41,806 nucleotides of DNA from Thermoactinomyces sp. DSM 45891 (GTDB lineage: Bacteria > Bacillota > Bacilli > Thermoactinomycetales > Thermoactinomycetaceae). The notes beneath the pieces are model-generated. The model made no database searches, was not told the origin of the DNA, and saw only the letters and a program-made list of their open reading frames with translations. This document shows positions 1 through 6,549 of this stretch, piece by piece. The stretch is taken from NCBI RefSeq assembly GCF_900119485.1, contig NZ_FPJZ01000020.1, positions 1-41,806 of the forward strand, given 5' to 3'. The translations under genes were made by a program, and so were the position numbers. Positions within the stretch are counted from its first letter, which is position 1; each line of letters starts with the position of its first letter.

Positions 1-288
1 CCAAGTCCGTACGGTTTGAGGAGAAGGTATGTTGAAAACAGCGGCTGCTCTTCTAATGGACGCTCCTGTTTCGTTTATAAAATTAAGTACGTCCATTTTA
101 AACTCGACAGAGTGATTTGTATATCTTTTCTGTAAAGCTTGGTAACCATGTTCTTGATATAGAGACACCCATTTCACTACATCCATTTCTCCTACTTGAT
201 ACCGTTGAGCAATGGTTTTGTACGACTCGACGCCGTCGAGATAGGCTTGTACAGCTTTCAATTTTATTTCTAATGAATATTTAGCCAT
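1..288 (-). CDS. IS3-family transposase OrfA (helix-turn-helix), partial
   Basis: The frame starts at an ATG at 288, preceded 8 bases upstream by GGAGGTG, and stays open to base 1, so the C-terminus lies beyond the left edge. The visible 96 residues begin MAKYSLEIKLKAVQAYLDG and continue with a typical helix-turn-helix arrangement (KTIAQRYQVGEMDVVKWV), followed by a second helical repeat ending near SPQTVRTW. This is the pattern of OrfA proteins of IS150-group IS3 elements, which bind the terminal repeats and are normally fused to the OrfB DDE integrase by a -1 frameshift. The tandem helix-turn-helix layout and the adjacent terminal repeat make the assignment firm; whether the element is intact cannot be judged. 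Confidence 0.85.
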   Translation of the reverse strand, partial: MAKYSLEIKLKAVQAYLDGVESYKTIAQRYQVGEMDVVKWVSLYQEHGYQALQKRYTNHSVEFKMDVLNFINETGASIRRAAAVFNIPSPQTVRTW

Positions 289-349
289 AGAAAAAGCACC
301 TCCAACTATTGGATTTTAATTTCATGTCCAACAATTGGGGTGCAGTTCA
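1..349 (-). mobile_element. IS3-family (IS150-group) insertion sequence, left end, partial
   Basis: The terminal inverted repeat lies at 325-349 and reads on the minus strand TGAACTGCACCCC-AATTGTTGGACA; it begins with TG as IS3-family ends do and resembles the ends I know from IS150-group elements. Inside it, reading leftward, are a GGAGGTG ribosome binding site (297-303) and an orfA reading frame that runs off the window. The right end and orfB are not visible. The element has landed in a kinase gene (350-659). A target-site duplication cannot be checked because the other junction is outside the window. Confidence 0.85.
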
Positions 350-659
350 ATTGGTCTACAGGCTTACGTAGTTCTTGTAGTAGATTACTCCATCGAATAC
401 GATCCCACTGCAGATAATAGTACTCACACCACTGTGCCTCATCGGTATCATATCGCTGTTTTCTCGGTACAATGTGATCGTCCATATGAATGATGGTAAC
501 AGGGATGTTGCTCAGCAAACACAGATCTTCCAGTTGGGCTGTAAGGGTTGTTTTCCCTGATCCGCTCAACCCATCGACTCCTAATAAAAAGGGCTGGTTT
601 AAATGGTATCTCTCGAGGCATCGGTCTATAATATGGGATGCTCTTGAAGTCGTTTTCAA
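350..659 (-). pseudogene. uridine kinase-like P-loop kinase, truncated by the IS insertion
   Basis: The product starts at ATG 659 behind AAGGGGAA and carries a Walker A motif GLSGSGKTT near residues 30-38 and an HMDDH segment near 58-62, as in uridine kinase-like P-loop proteins. The family is usually around 180-200 residues. Here genuine sequence stops at about residue 103, exactly where the IS terminal repeat begins (base 349). The last 14 codons before the stop at 306-308 are read from the IS end itself (CTPIVGHEIKIQ), so they are not kinase sequence. The C-terminal half is missing, so the product is unlikely to be active. The remainder of the gene would lie beyond the IS, outside the window. 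Substrate is unproven; the family also contains kinases not specific for uridine. Confidence 0.8.
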
Positions 660-726
660 TGTTGTTCCCCTTCCGTTGTTCTTTCCAAAAACACTTCTTC
701 ATCAAACTATCTTCTCATCCAAGATC

Positions 727-893
727 TGTTGATTAACGATAAGGAAGTACAGACTAGGGACAATGTGTCTGATCACTCATTGCGGGTTTCGCCACTTGCC
801 ATTGCTAGCGGACTTGCTTTTCACATCCTCACAGGTCCACTATTTGAGCTGTGGTCAGATATATGCCCCAGGCTTACTTCACACTAATCAACA
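727..893 (-). repeat. Long imperfect inverted repeat / candidate structured RNA or MITE
   Basis: The ends are a perfect 9-bp inverted repeat (TGTTGATTA at 727-735, TAATCAACA at 885-893). Further paired blocks follow inward in order: GAAGTA 744-749 with TACTTC 875-880; CTAGGG 754-759 with CCCCAG 866-871 (one mismatch); TCTGATCAC 768-776 with GTGGTCAGA 851-859 (9 pairs with one G-U); TAGCGGAC 806-813 with GTCCACTA 835-842 (one mismatch). The whole is therefore a rod of about 167 nt with internal bulges and an open 777-805 segment. It starts 3 bases after the rlmCD stop codon and precedes the broken kinase gene. No protein frame explains it. Strand is uncertain because the pairing works for either; minus is given because both neighbouring genes are minus. 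Confidence 0.5.
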
Positions 894-896
894 CAA

Positions 897-2288
897 TCAC
901 TTCTTATACACAAACCGACAAACCGCTTCAATATGAGCTGTTTGCGGAAAAAGATCCACCGGAATAATATTTTCTAACTCGTAACCCGCTTTTAATAGTT
1001 GCTCACTATCTTTAGCGAGTGTAGCTGGGTTACAAGACACATAGATAAACCGTGGAACCTTCACTTCGCATAATGTATCTACCATAACCTGCCCTAATCC
1101 TGCACGCGGGGGATCAACGACGATCACATCAGGTGTCAGTCCCTGCTCTACCCACGAAGGAATCAATTCCTCAGCTTGTCCAAAATAGAATTCGATATTA
1201 TCGACCTCATTGATCTCCGCGTTCTCTTTTGCATCTGCCACTGCTTCTTCAATGCTCTCAATCCCCATTACTTTCTTCGCATCTGCAGCTAACCAAATCC
1301 CGATCGTTCCCACTCCACAGTAGGCATCAATAACCGTTTCGGTCCCTGTCAAAGAAGCCACTTTCTTTACTTGGTCGTATAAAACCTCTGTCTGCTGTGG
1401 ATTTAATTGATAAAAGGCCCGTGCAGATAGGTTGAACATATAATCACCAAGACGATCTTGTAGCTTCTCTTCTCCCCACAGCACTCGTGTCTCTTCGCCA
1501 AATACCAACGAGGTATCCTCTGGATTCCAGTTGTACACGATACTGACTAACTCAGGTGCCCGCTTACGGATCCCTTCCACTAGCTGTTCCTCTTGCTCCA
1601 ATTGACGAATCGACGATACGATAACGAGCTGAACCTCATCCGTGCGAAATCCTATCCGCGCAACTAGATGCCTGATCCCTTTACTCCGCTTGCCACCGTC
1701 AACCACAGGGATTCTCAGGCGCTCCACTACTTTTCGACAACGCTCTAAGATATCATTTAGCTTCGGATGATGTACTTTACATTCACTTGCATCTACCAGA
1801 TGATTCGAGTCAGCTGTATACAATCCCATCGCTACTTTTCTTCCTATTTGCTTTACAGGAAGTTGGGCTTTATTGCGGTATTTCCACGGGTCCTGCATGC
1901 GAATCGTTGGCTCTATCGGTAATTCAGTCAATGAAGTATAGCGCCTAAACGATTCTTCAATCTGTTCCCGCTTCAGCCTAGCTTGGAAGCGTTTATGAAT
2001 ATGTTGAATCGTACATCCTCCACATCGATCATACACAGGACACTCCGGCTCCACACGATAAGGGCTACGCTTGATTACTTTCATTAACTCACCATAGGCA
2101 AACCGATCCTCAACCTGACCTATGCGAACTTGGACCTCTTCTCCCGGTATCGCGCCCTCTACAAAAACCACTTTCTTTTGAACGTGTCCTACTCCTTCAC
2201 CATTAATCCCTAATTTTCGAATCGGAATCGTAACAACCTGTCCTTCTTCTAAGCGGCTCTCCTTCGATTGCCGTGTCTCTTTTCTCAT
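897..2288 (-). CDS. rlmCD: 23S rRNA (uracil-5-)-methyltransferase, RlmCD/RumA type
   Basis: This SAM-dependent enzyme methylates C5 of uridines in 23S rRNA. The 463-residue product has an N-terminal TRAM RNA-binding domain (about residues 14-72). Iron-sulfur cysteines include C83, C89 and C92 in CPVYDRCGGC, with a further Cys in the DASECKVHHP segment. The SAM motif DAYCGVGTIG lies near 318 and the nucleophilic cysteine in SCNPATL near 417. In Firmicutes one such enzyme usually makes two modifications, hence the symbol. The start is somewhat uncertain: ATG 2288 has no close Shine-Dalgarno sequence, and six Gln codons lie in frame directly upstream, back to a stop 10 codons away, with GGGAGCG placed to serve only an ATT codon. 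No clear terminator follows; instead the 727-893 element begins just after the stop. Confidence 0.92.
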   Translation of the reverse strand: MRKETRQSKESRLEEGQVVTIPIRKLGINGEGVGHVQKKVVFVEGAIPGEEVQVRIGQVEDRFAYGELMKVIKRSPYRVEPECPVYDRCGGCTIQHIHKRFQARLKREQIEESFRRYTSLTELPIEPTIRMQDPWKYRNKAQLPVKQIGRKVAMGLYTADSNHLVDASECKVHHPKLNDILERCRKVVERLRIPVVDGGKRSKGIRHLVARIGFRTDEVQLVIVSSIRQLEQEEQLVEGIRKRAPELVSIVYNWNPEDTSLVFGEETRVLWGEEKLQDRLGDYMFNLSARAFYQLNPQQTEVLYDQVKKVASLTGTETVIDAYCGVGTIGIWLAADAKKVMGIESIEEAVADAKENAEINEVDNIEFYFGQAEELIPSWVEQGLTPDVIVVDPPRAGLGQVMVDTLCEVKVPRFIYVSCNPATLAKDSEQLLKAGYELENIIPVDLFPQTAHIEAVCRFVYKK

Positions 2289-2342
2289 TTGCTGTTGTTG
2301 CTGTTGTTTTCGAATAATCTATCGCTCCCGTTCTCTAAGAAA

Positions 2343-2373
2343 TAAAAACCCTCTCCTATGGATGGAGAAGGTA
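2343..2373 (-). terminator. Rho-independent terminator after the FAH-family gene
   Basis: On the minus strand CCTTCTCC and GGAGAGGG pair around a short loop, followed by TTTTTATTT. It lies directly after the stop codon at 2380 and separates that gene from rlmCD. Confidence 0.8.
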
Positions 2374-2379
2374 ATGATA

Positions 2380-3393
2380 CTAATCCCTACTAATCCGATT
2401 ACAGAGTATACCTAACCGCTCAACTTCTAACTCTATGATATCACCTGGTTCTAGATAGCGATGTACCTCTGTACCTAATTCTAATAAACAACCTGTGCCT
2501 ACTGTCCCAGAACCAAATACTTCCCCTGGAACCAACTCACAATCTTGAGAAGCATGGGAAACCATCTCAGAAAATGTCCAAGTTAAATCGCGTAAATTCC
2601 CTTTTGATACCTGCCTCCCGTTAATTCGGGCAACCATTTTCAGATCCCAATGGTCTCCTTTTCGTCGATCCTCTAGTGCAGAAAGTGGAACAAAGTAAGG
2701 CCCCGTCGATGTAGCAAAATCTTTTCCCTTAGAAGGGCCTAAGCCCACAGCCATCTCTTTTCGCTGGATATCCCTAGCACTCCAGTCGTTTAGAATCATC
2801 AAACCAGCTATGTGATCACGTGCATCCTCTACCGCGATATTTTTGCCACGCTTTCCAATTACACAGGCAACCTCTAGTTCAAAGTCTAAGCAAGTTGTAT
2901 AGCCTGGTTTTTTAACCTTATGATCCATTCCCACCATGGCCCGATGATTCGAGAAATAAAACACAGGGAGTTCATACCATTCTGGAATCATGCTAAGCCC
3001 GCGCTTCTCACGACATGTTCTCACATGCTGCTCAAAACCATAAAAATCACGAAAGCTAACTGGCACTGGGAGTGGAGGTAATATCAGAAGTTCATCTGAT
3101 TCAAGAGCAATTCCTTCTCCCTCCACTTTGCATTTAGAGACATCAAACTGTGCCACTTTGTTTACGACACTTTCTAAGATGCGAAACTCATTCTTACCTC
3201 TTTCTAACAAGGTTAGTAAATCCGTTGGTAGCAAATGTGGAAACACTTCCTGCTGTTCCTGAATCAGCCATTGCTGAGCGAATACCGCATCTACAACCCA
3301 ATCATCTTGCATAAAGCCTAAGCGGGAACTCGCTACATCATGGGTTTGGATATTTAATTCATCCGCCTTTATCTTGTAGGTTACAATTTGCAA
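2380..3393 (-). CDS. Fumarylacetoacetate hydrolase (FAH)-family protein
   Basis: The 337-residue product matches the FAH fold, whose members hydrolyse or decarboxylate acylpyruvates and related beta-diketo acids using a divalent metal. Visible hallmarks are the FELEVACVIGKRG segment with metal-ligating acids, GLMILNDWSARD, and the GSGTVGTGCLLELG stretch near the end. I place the start at TTG 3393 because AAGGGGAGG lies 8 bases upstream and homologues begin close to this point. A longer frame from GTG 3435 immediately follows the stop codon of the upstream glycosyltransferase gene but has no ribosome site. The two genes are probably co-transcribed, with no evident metabolic link. No other aromatic-catabolism genes are nearby, so the substrate is unknown. 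Confidence 0.85.
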   Translation of the reverse strand: MQIVTYKIKADELNIQTHDVASSRLGFMQDDWVVDAVFAQQWLIQEQQEVFPHLLPTDLLTLLERGKNEFRILESVVNKVAQFDVSKCKVEGEGIALESDELLILPPLPVPVSFRDFYGFEQHVRTCREKRGLSMIPEWYELPVFYFSNHRAMVGMDHKVKKPGYTTCLDFELEVACVIGKRGKNIAVEDARDHIAGLMILNDWSARDIQRKEMAVGLGPSKGKDFATSTGPYFVPLSALEDRRKGDHWDLKMVARINGRQVSKGNLRDLTWTFSEMVSHASQDCELVPGEVFGSGTVGTGCLLELGTEVHRYLEPGDIIELEVERLGILCNRISRD

Positions 3394-3435
3394 AGAAGTT
3401 TCCTCCCCTTTTCTAATATCTAGAAACTTCGTCAC

Positions 3436-4560
3436 TTACAGCATATAAATTTTATTAGGGGTTAATGCAAAAGTTGCTTCTAATATTTTTGATGCCGAAT
3501 CTGAAGATATAATTCCTTCAAAACGATCCACACACTGACGGGAGTTAAAGCCTACTAGAAATTGCTTGTCTAATTGCAAACAAACCGTAGCTAATCGTGT
3601 AATGACGGCAACACGATGCTTCACTAAATATGCTTGGTTTGCTTCTTCTTGACCCGGAAAAGCCTGAAATAAAAACATAGGTAAACGTTTAGCAATTGCT
3701 TCGGTAATCGTAATGCCACCTGGTTTCGTCACCAGTAAATCCGCCGCCGACATGTACAAATCCACTTGATCACAATACCCCAACAAACGGACTGGCGATG
3801 CAAACAGGCGTTTACTAAGTCTCTCTAATAAAGCTTCATTGCGACCTGTAAACACAACAAACTGAATATCAGAAATCGAGCTCATCTCCATCACCATCTG
3901 CTCCATGGGTCCAAGCCCCATTCCGCCACCCATGACTAGTACAACTGGCTTCGTAGCAGGTAAAGCGAGTTCCTCACGTGCTTGTTCCCGAGGAATCGTT
4001 TGATAGTAACGAGGCTGAATAGGAATTCCGGTTTCTATTACTTTACACCCTGATTTCCATGTAAGTTGCTCCATCTGTTGCTCATCTAACAACTTTTTAG
4101 GCACACATAAAACATCTGGCACCTGTACAACCCACATAGGATGAAGTTCATAATCGGTAACCACACCCACTGTGGGAATATCCCTCCATATTGGTGGTAG
4201 CAATAAAAGAGAGAATGGGTGTGTAGTCACAATTCGTGTAGGATTAAATTCATTTAATAAGGACAGGACTTTTTTTCGAATTGTGCGCCCCAATTTTTCA
4301 ATAATTTCACTAGATAATTGCCGTATCACTTTCGATTGATAAGTCCAGTCATAAAGATAATGATAAAAAAATGGAACCTTTGCCAACATCCCATGATAGC
4401 CTGATTGCACCAAAGGATGAAGGGACTTAGGAATCAACTGTAATAGGTCAACTGTCTCCGCTTCCACGCCTGGTACTTTACTAAATTCCGCTTCCAACGC
4501 TTTGGCCGCGGCGTTATGTCCTGTACCAAAGCCCATGGTAAGCAGTAAGACTCGCTCCAT
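3436..4560 (-). CDS. MGDG synthase-type glycosyltransferase (UgtP-like)
   Basis: This 374-residue protein belongs to the GT28-type glycosyltransferases that transfer a sugar from a UDP donor to diacylglycerol or a related acceptor at the inner membrane face. The N-terminus MERVLLLTMGFGTGHNAAAKAL carries the conserved G-x-GH acceptor-side motif. The C-terminal half has the nucleotide-sugar signature (VLVMGGGMGLG; LLVTKPGGITITEAIA; FPGQEEANQAYL). ATG 4560 is preceded by AAGGGGGAG at good spacing and about 30 bases downstream of a TATAAT element. The FAH gene follows without a gap. It is plausibly the glycolipid or lipoteichoic-acid-anchor glucosyltransferase, but related family members glycosylate other lipids. 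Confidence 0.85.
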   Translation of the reverse strand: MERVLLLTMGFGTGHNAAAKALEAEFSKVPGVEAETVDLLQLIPKSLHPLVQSGYHGMLAKVPFFYHYLYDWTYQSKVIRQLSSEIIEKLGRTIRKKVLSLLNEFNPTRIVTTHPFSLLLLPPIWRDIPTVGVVTDYELHPMWVVQVPDVLCVPKKLLDEQQMEQLTWKSGCKVIETGIPIQPRYYQTIPREQAREELALPATKPVVLVMGGGMGLGPMEQMVMEMSSISDIQFVVFTGRNEALLERLSKRLFASPVRLLGYCDQVDLYMSAADLLVTKPGGITITEAIAKRLPMFLFQAFPGQEEANQAYLVKHRVAVITRLATVCLQLDKQFLVGFNSRQCVDRFEGIISSDSASKILEATFALTPNKIYML

Positions 4561-4593
4561 TTTGGATGACTCCCCCTTAAATATGCTACCCCC

Positions 4594-4622
4594 ATTATAC
4601 TAGTTTCCACTAAAAAAACTGC
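4594..4622 (-). promoter_or_regulatory. Possible promoter of the glycosyltransferase-FAH pair
   Basis: TATAAT on the minus strand (4594-4599) lies about 35 bases before the start codon. The hexamer 17 bases upstream (GCAGTT) is a poor -35 match, so this rests mainly on the -10. Confidence 0.4.
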
Positions 4623-4643
4623 TGTTTTTCTTTATTTTTTAAG

Positions 4644-4922
4644 TCAGCGGTTCTTCGAAAGCGTTTCCATCGACATCCGCACTAACTCTTTTACCAGAAT
4701 CCCGCCCATCGTTCCACCCATCTTACCAGCATCCTCCGCCCTCATCGACCGATTCGATCCTTTGCTTTGATAAGGAATATCAAATTGTCTCGCTATCTCC
4801 ACTTTGAGGTCCTCTCTACTGGTAAATGCGGTTCCTAACTTGCGATTTAACACATCTGTTTGGAGCCGATCCACCTCAGACCTAGCCGATCCTACTAACA
4901 AGCGTTTTCTTTTGCGTGCCAT
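4644..4922 (-). CDS. Alpha/beta-type small acid-soluble spore protein
   Basis: The 92-residue product is basic at its N-terminus and ends with GKMGGTMGGILVKELVRMS, which corresponds to the GG-x-x-(V/I)-K-x-(L/M)-V DNA-binding motif of alpha/beta SASPs. The central EDLKVEIARQFDIPY segment matches the first conserved helix. Such proteins coat forespore DNA, protect it from UV and heat, and are degraded at germination. The protein is somewhat longer than the usual 60-75 residues because of an extra Arg/Lys-rich N-terminal extension. GGGAGGA lies just before ATG 4922. Family members are read from sigma-G promoters; I do not see a confident sigma-G site upstream. The next gene upstream is a spore-type cell wall hydrolase, consistent with a small sporulation cluster. 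Confidence 0.85.
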   Translation of the reverse strand: MARKRKRLLVGSARSEVDRLQTDVLNRKLGTAFTSREDLKVEIARQFDIPYQSKGSNRSMRAEDAGKMGGTMGGILVKELVRMSMETLSKNR

Positions 4923-4977
4923 GAAACATTCCTCCCTTTTCGTTATTGTGTGTCATATAGAGAAATTTCATGAGTAC

Positions 4978-5012
4978 ATAAAAAGCCATTCCTTCACATA
5001 CAAGGAATGGCT
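4978..5012 (-). terminator. Terminator of the SleB-like hydrolase gene
   Basis: A perfect 11-bp stem AGCCATTCCTT / AAGGAATGGCT (4984-5012) is followed on the minus strand by TTTTTAT. Confidence 0.88.
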
Positions 5013-5027
5013 CGAAAGAAATAGCTA

Positions 5028-5657
5028 TTATTGCATAAAGACATGGTTACCGATACGTTTCGTACTACTTTTCTCCGCTTTACTTTTCATCCACTTGGAA
5101 GTAGCTGTCTTAGGATTATAATAATACAAAGCTCCATCTGTTGGGTCAGATCCATTTATTGCTAATTTAGCCGCCTGATAAGCTTCTGCATCTGGCTTCA
5201 ACCAAAACTGTCCATCCGAAACAGCCGTAAAAGCATTCTTTTGAAAGATCACCCCTCGGATACTTCGTGGAAACGCCCCTGATTCTGTACGGTTAATAAT
5301 GACAGATGCAACAGCAACCTGGCCTTGAAACTCTTCACCACGAGCTTCACTGTAAACAGCACGGGCGAGTAATTCTAAGTTAGGTTGATTATCTATTTTT
5401 TTATTTTTACGATCTTTACTCATCTCTTGACTCTTATGCGCAGACATAGCTGTCTTCTTCTCTGGTGTTGCTTTCGCAATGGTTGCGCTCATCGCTTGAT
5501 AAACATCAGTAGGAGCTGACATCGTAGAAGGCACAGCAGGCTCTATATGGAAAACATTAGAAAATGTTTTTTTGGCAAAAACAGTGGTGCAGGTTAGGGC
5601 AATCATCATCCCCAAACTGAACAGACCCCATCTGCGAACGAATCGTTTGATATCCAT
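5028..5657 (-). CDS. SleB-type cell wall hydrolase (spore cortex-lytic family)
   Basis: The 209-residue protein has an N-terminal membrane or signal segment (about residues 10-29, GLFSLGMMIALTCTTVFA), a low-complexity linker, and a C-terminal Hydrolase_2 domain from about residue 95. That domain starts LLARAVYSEARGEEFQGQ, with the expected catalytic Glu in SEARGE, and continues VAVASVIINR and ALYYYNP. SleB and CwlJ are muramic-delta-lactam-specific lytic enzymes that degrade spore cortex during germination. SleB itself also carries an N-terminal peptidoglycan-binding domain, absent here, so this may be another member of the family. AAAGGAGG is well placed before ATG 5657. The gene has its own promoter with a palindrome across the transcription start, and its own terminator. 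Confidence 0.85.
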   Translation of the reverse strand: MDIKRFVRRWGLFSLGMMIALTCTTVFAKKTFSNVFHIEPAVPSTMSAPTDVYQAMSATIAKATPEKKTAMSAHKSQEMSKDRKNKKIDNQPNLELLARAVYSEARGEEFQGQVAVASVIINRTESGAFPRSIRGVIFQKNAFTAVSDGQFWLKPDAEAYQAAKLAINGSDPTDGALYYYNPKTATSKWMKSKAEKSSTKRIGNHVFMQ

Positions 5658-5699
5658 TCGTAGTTCCTCCTTTCAAATATGAAATTCGGCGTCTTTGTT

Positions 5700-5715
5700 T
5701 GAAACACGTGTTTCA
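5700..5715. promoter_or_regulatory. 16-bp perfect palindrome over the SleB-like gene's transcription start
   Basis: TGAAACACGTGTTTCA is a perfect palindrome. It begins at the downstream edge of the -10 box and covers the expected start site, the classical position for a repressor operator. No regulator is encoded beside it. Confidence 0.55.
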
Positions 5716-5743
5716 TTATATGGGACGAACCAGACCTGAACAA
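5715..5743 (-). promoter_or_regulatory. Sigma-A-type promoter for the SleB-like gene
   Basis: On the minus strand TTGTTC (5738-5743), 17-base spacer, TATAAT (5715-5720). This is a vegetative-type promoter, unexpected for a strictly sporulation-specific cortex enzyme. Confidence 0.65.
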
Positions 5744-5781
5744 TAGGAAGTCATTCCCTGTAATCCATTTCCATTGACAAA

Positions 5782-5815
5782 ATAAAAAACAGCCTCCTAC
5801 ATTCATAGGAAACCG
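5782..5815 (-). terminator. sodA terminator
   Basis: On the minus strand CGGTTTCCTA pairs with TAGGAGGCTG through 10 pairs including G-U, followed by TTTTTTATTTT. Confidence 0.8.
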
Positions 5816-5835
5816 TTTTTTATGATGATTTAGTC

Positions 5836-6450
5836 TTAACCTCGAGCGGCAAGATAACGTTTGTTTGCTTCATCCCAGTTTACTACATTCCAGAAAGAAC
5901 CGATGTAGTCAGGGCGTTTGTTTTGGAATTTCAAGTAGTAAGCATGCTCCCAAACATCTAAACCAATAATAGGAGTTGCACCTTCCATGATCGGACTATC
6001 TTGATTCGCTGTGCTAGTAACAAATAACTTACCATCTTTTAACGCCAACCAAGCCCAACCAGAACCAAAACGTTTCACAGCAGCATCTGCAAAGAGTTTT
6101 TTAAACTCTTCATAGCTACCAAATGTTTCTTTCATAGCGGTTGCTAGATCGCCAACTGGCTCCCCGCCACCATTTGCACTTAGGATTTCCCAGAACAATG
6201 TGTGGTTTGCATGGCCACCACCATTGTTACGTACGACTGCACGAATCGATTCTGGTAGAGAATCCAATGAAGCAATCAAATCTTCAACTGATTTTGAAGA
6301 AAGTTCTTCATGCTTCTCTAATGCTGCATTTAAGTTATTTACATATGTAGCATGGTGACGATCGTGATGGATCTCCATGGTTAGAGCGTCAAAGTGTGGT
6401 TCCAAAGCGTTAAAAGCATAAGGTAAAGCTGGAAGTTCATGTTTAGCCAT
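5836..6450 (-). CDS. sodA: Superoxide dismutase, Mn/Fe type
   Basis: The 204-residue enzyme dismutates superoxide in the cytoplasm. Family landmarks include HELPALPYAFNALEPHFD at the N-terminus, the first metal His in MEIHHDRHHATYV, a second in GGGHANHTLFW, and the C-terminal Asp and His in DVWEHAYYLKFQNKRPDY. GGAWAWL-type residues (here FGSGWAWLAL) and the QDSPI segment favour the Mn-preferring Bacillus type, though metal specificity is not decisive from sequence. The start is ATG 6450, since GGAGGA lies 10 bases upstream and homologues begin MA-x-HELP; the frame extends 9 codons farther without a ribosome site. It has its own promoter overlapping the stop codon of the upstream HAD gene, and a strong terminator. 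Confidence 0.95.
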   Translation of the reverse strand: MAKHELPALPYAFNALEPHFDALTMEIHHDRHHATYVNNLNAALEKHEELSSKSVEDLIASLDSLPESIRAVVRNNGGGHANHTLFWEILSANGGGEPVGDLATAMKETFGSYEEFKKLFADAAVKRFGSGWAWLALKDGKLFVTSTANQDSPIMEGATPIIGLDVWEHAYYLKFQNKRPDYIGSFWNVVNWDEANKRYLAARG

Positions 6451-6519
6451 AATAATAGTCCTCCTTTTATGCCTCACTCAAGTTGAACAGTTGAAACAAC
6501 ATACAAGCTGCCCATATCT

Positions 6520-6549
6520 ATTATGCTTAAAATGATTTCCGTTAGTCAA
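6520..6549 (-). promoter_or_regulatory. sodA promoter
   Basis: TTGACT (6544-6549), 18-base spacer, CATAAT (6520-6525) on the minus strand. The -35 box overlaps the stop codon of the upstream gene. The leader of about 65 nt contains the direct repeat GTTGAACA/GTTGAAAC (plus strand, 6483-6498). Confidence 0.7.

Noticed and set aside
448..732. Short open frames overlapping the kinase remnant on both strands
   Set aside because: The P-loop kinase frame explains the sequence; the others lack motifs and ribosome sites.
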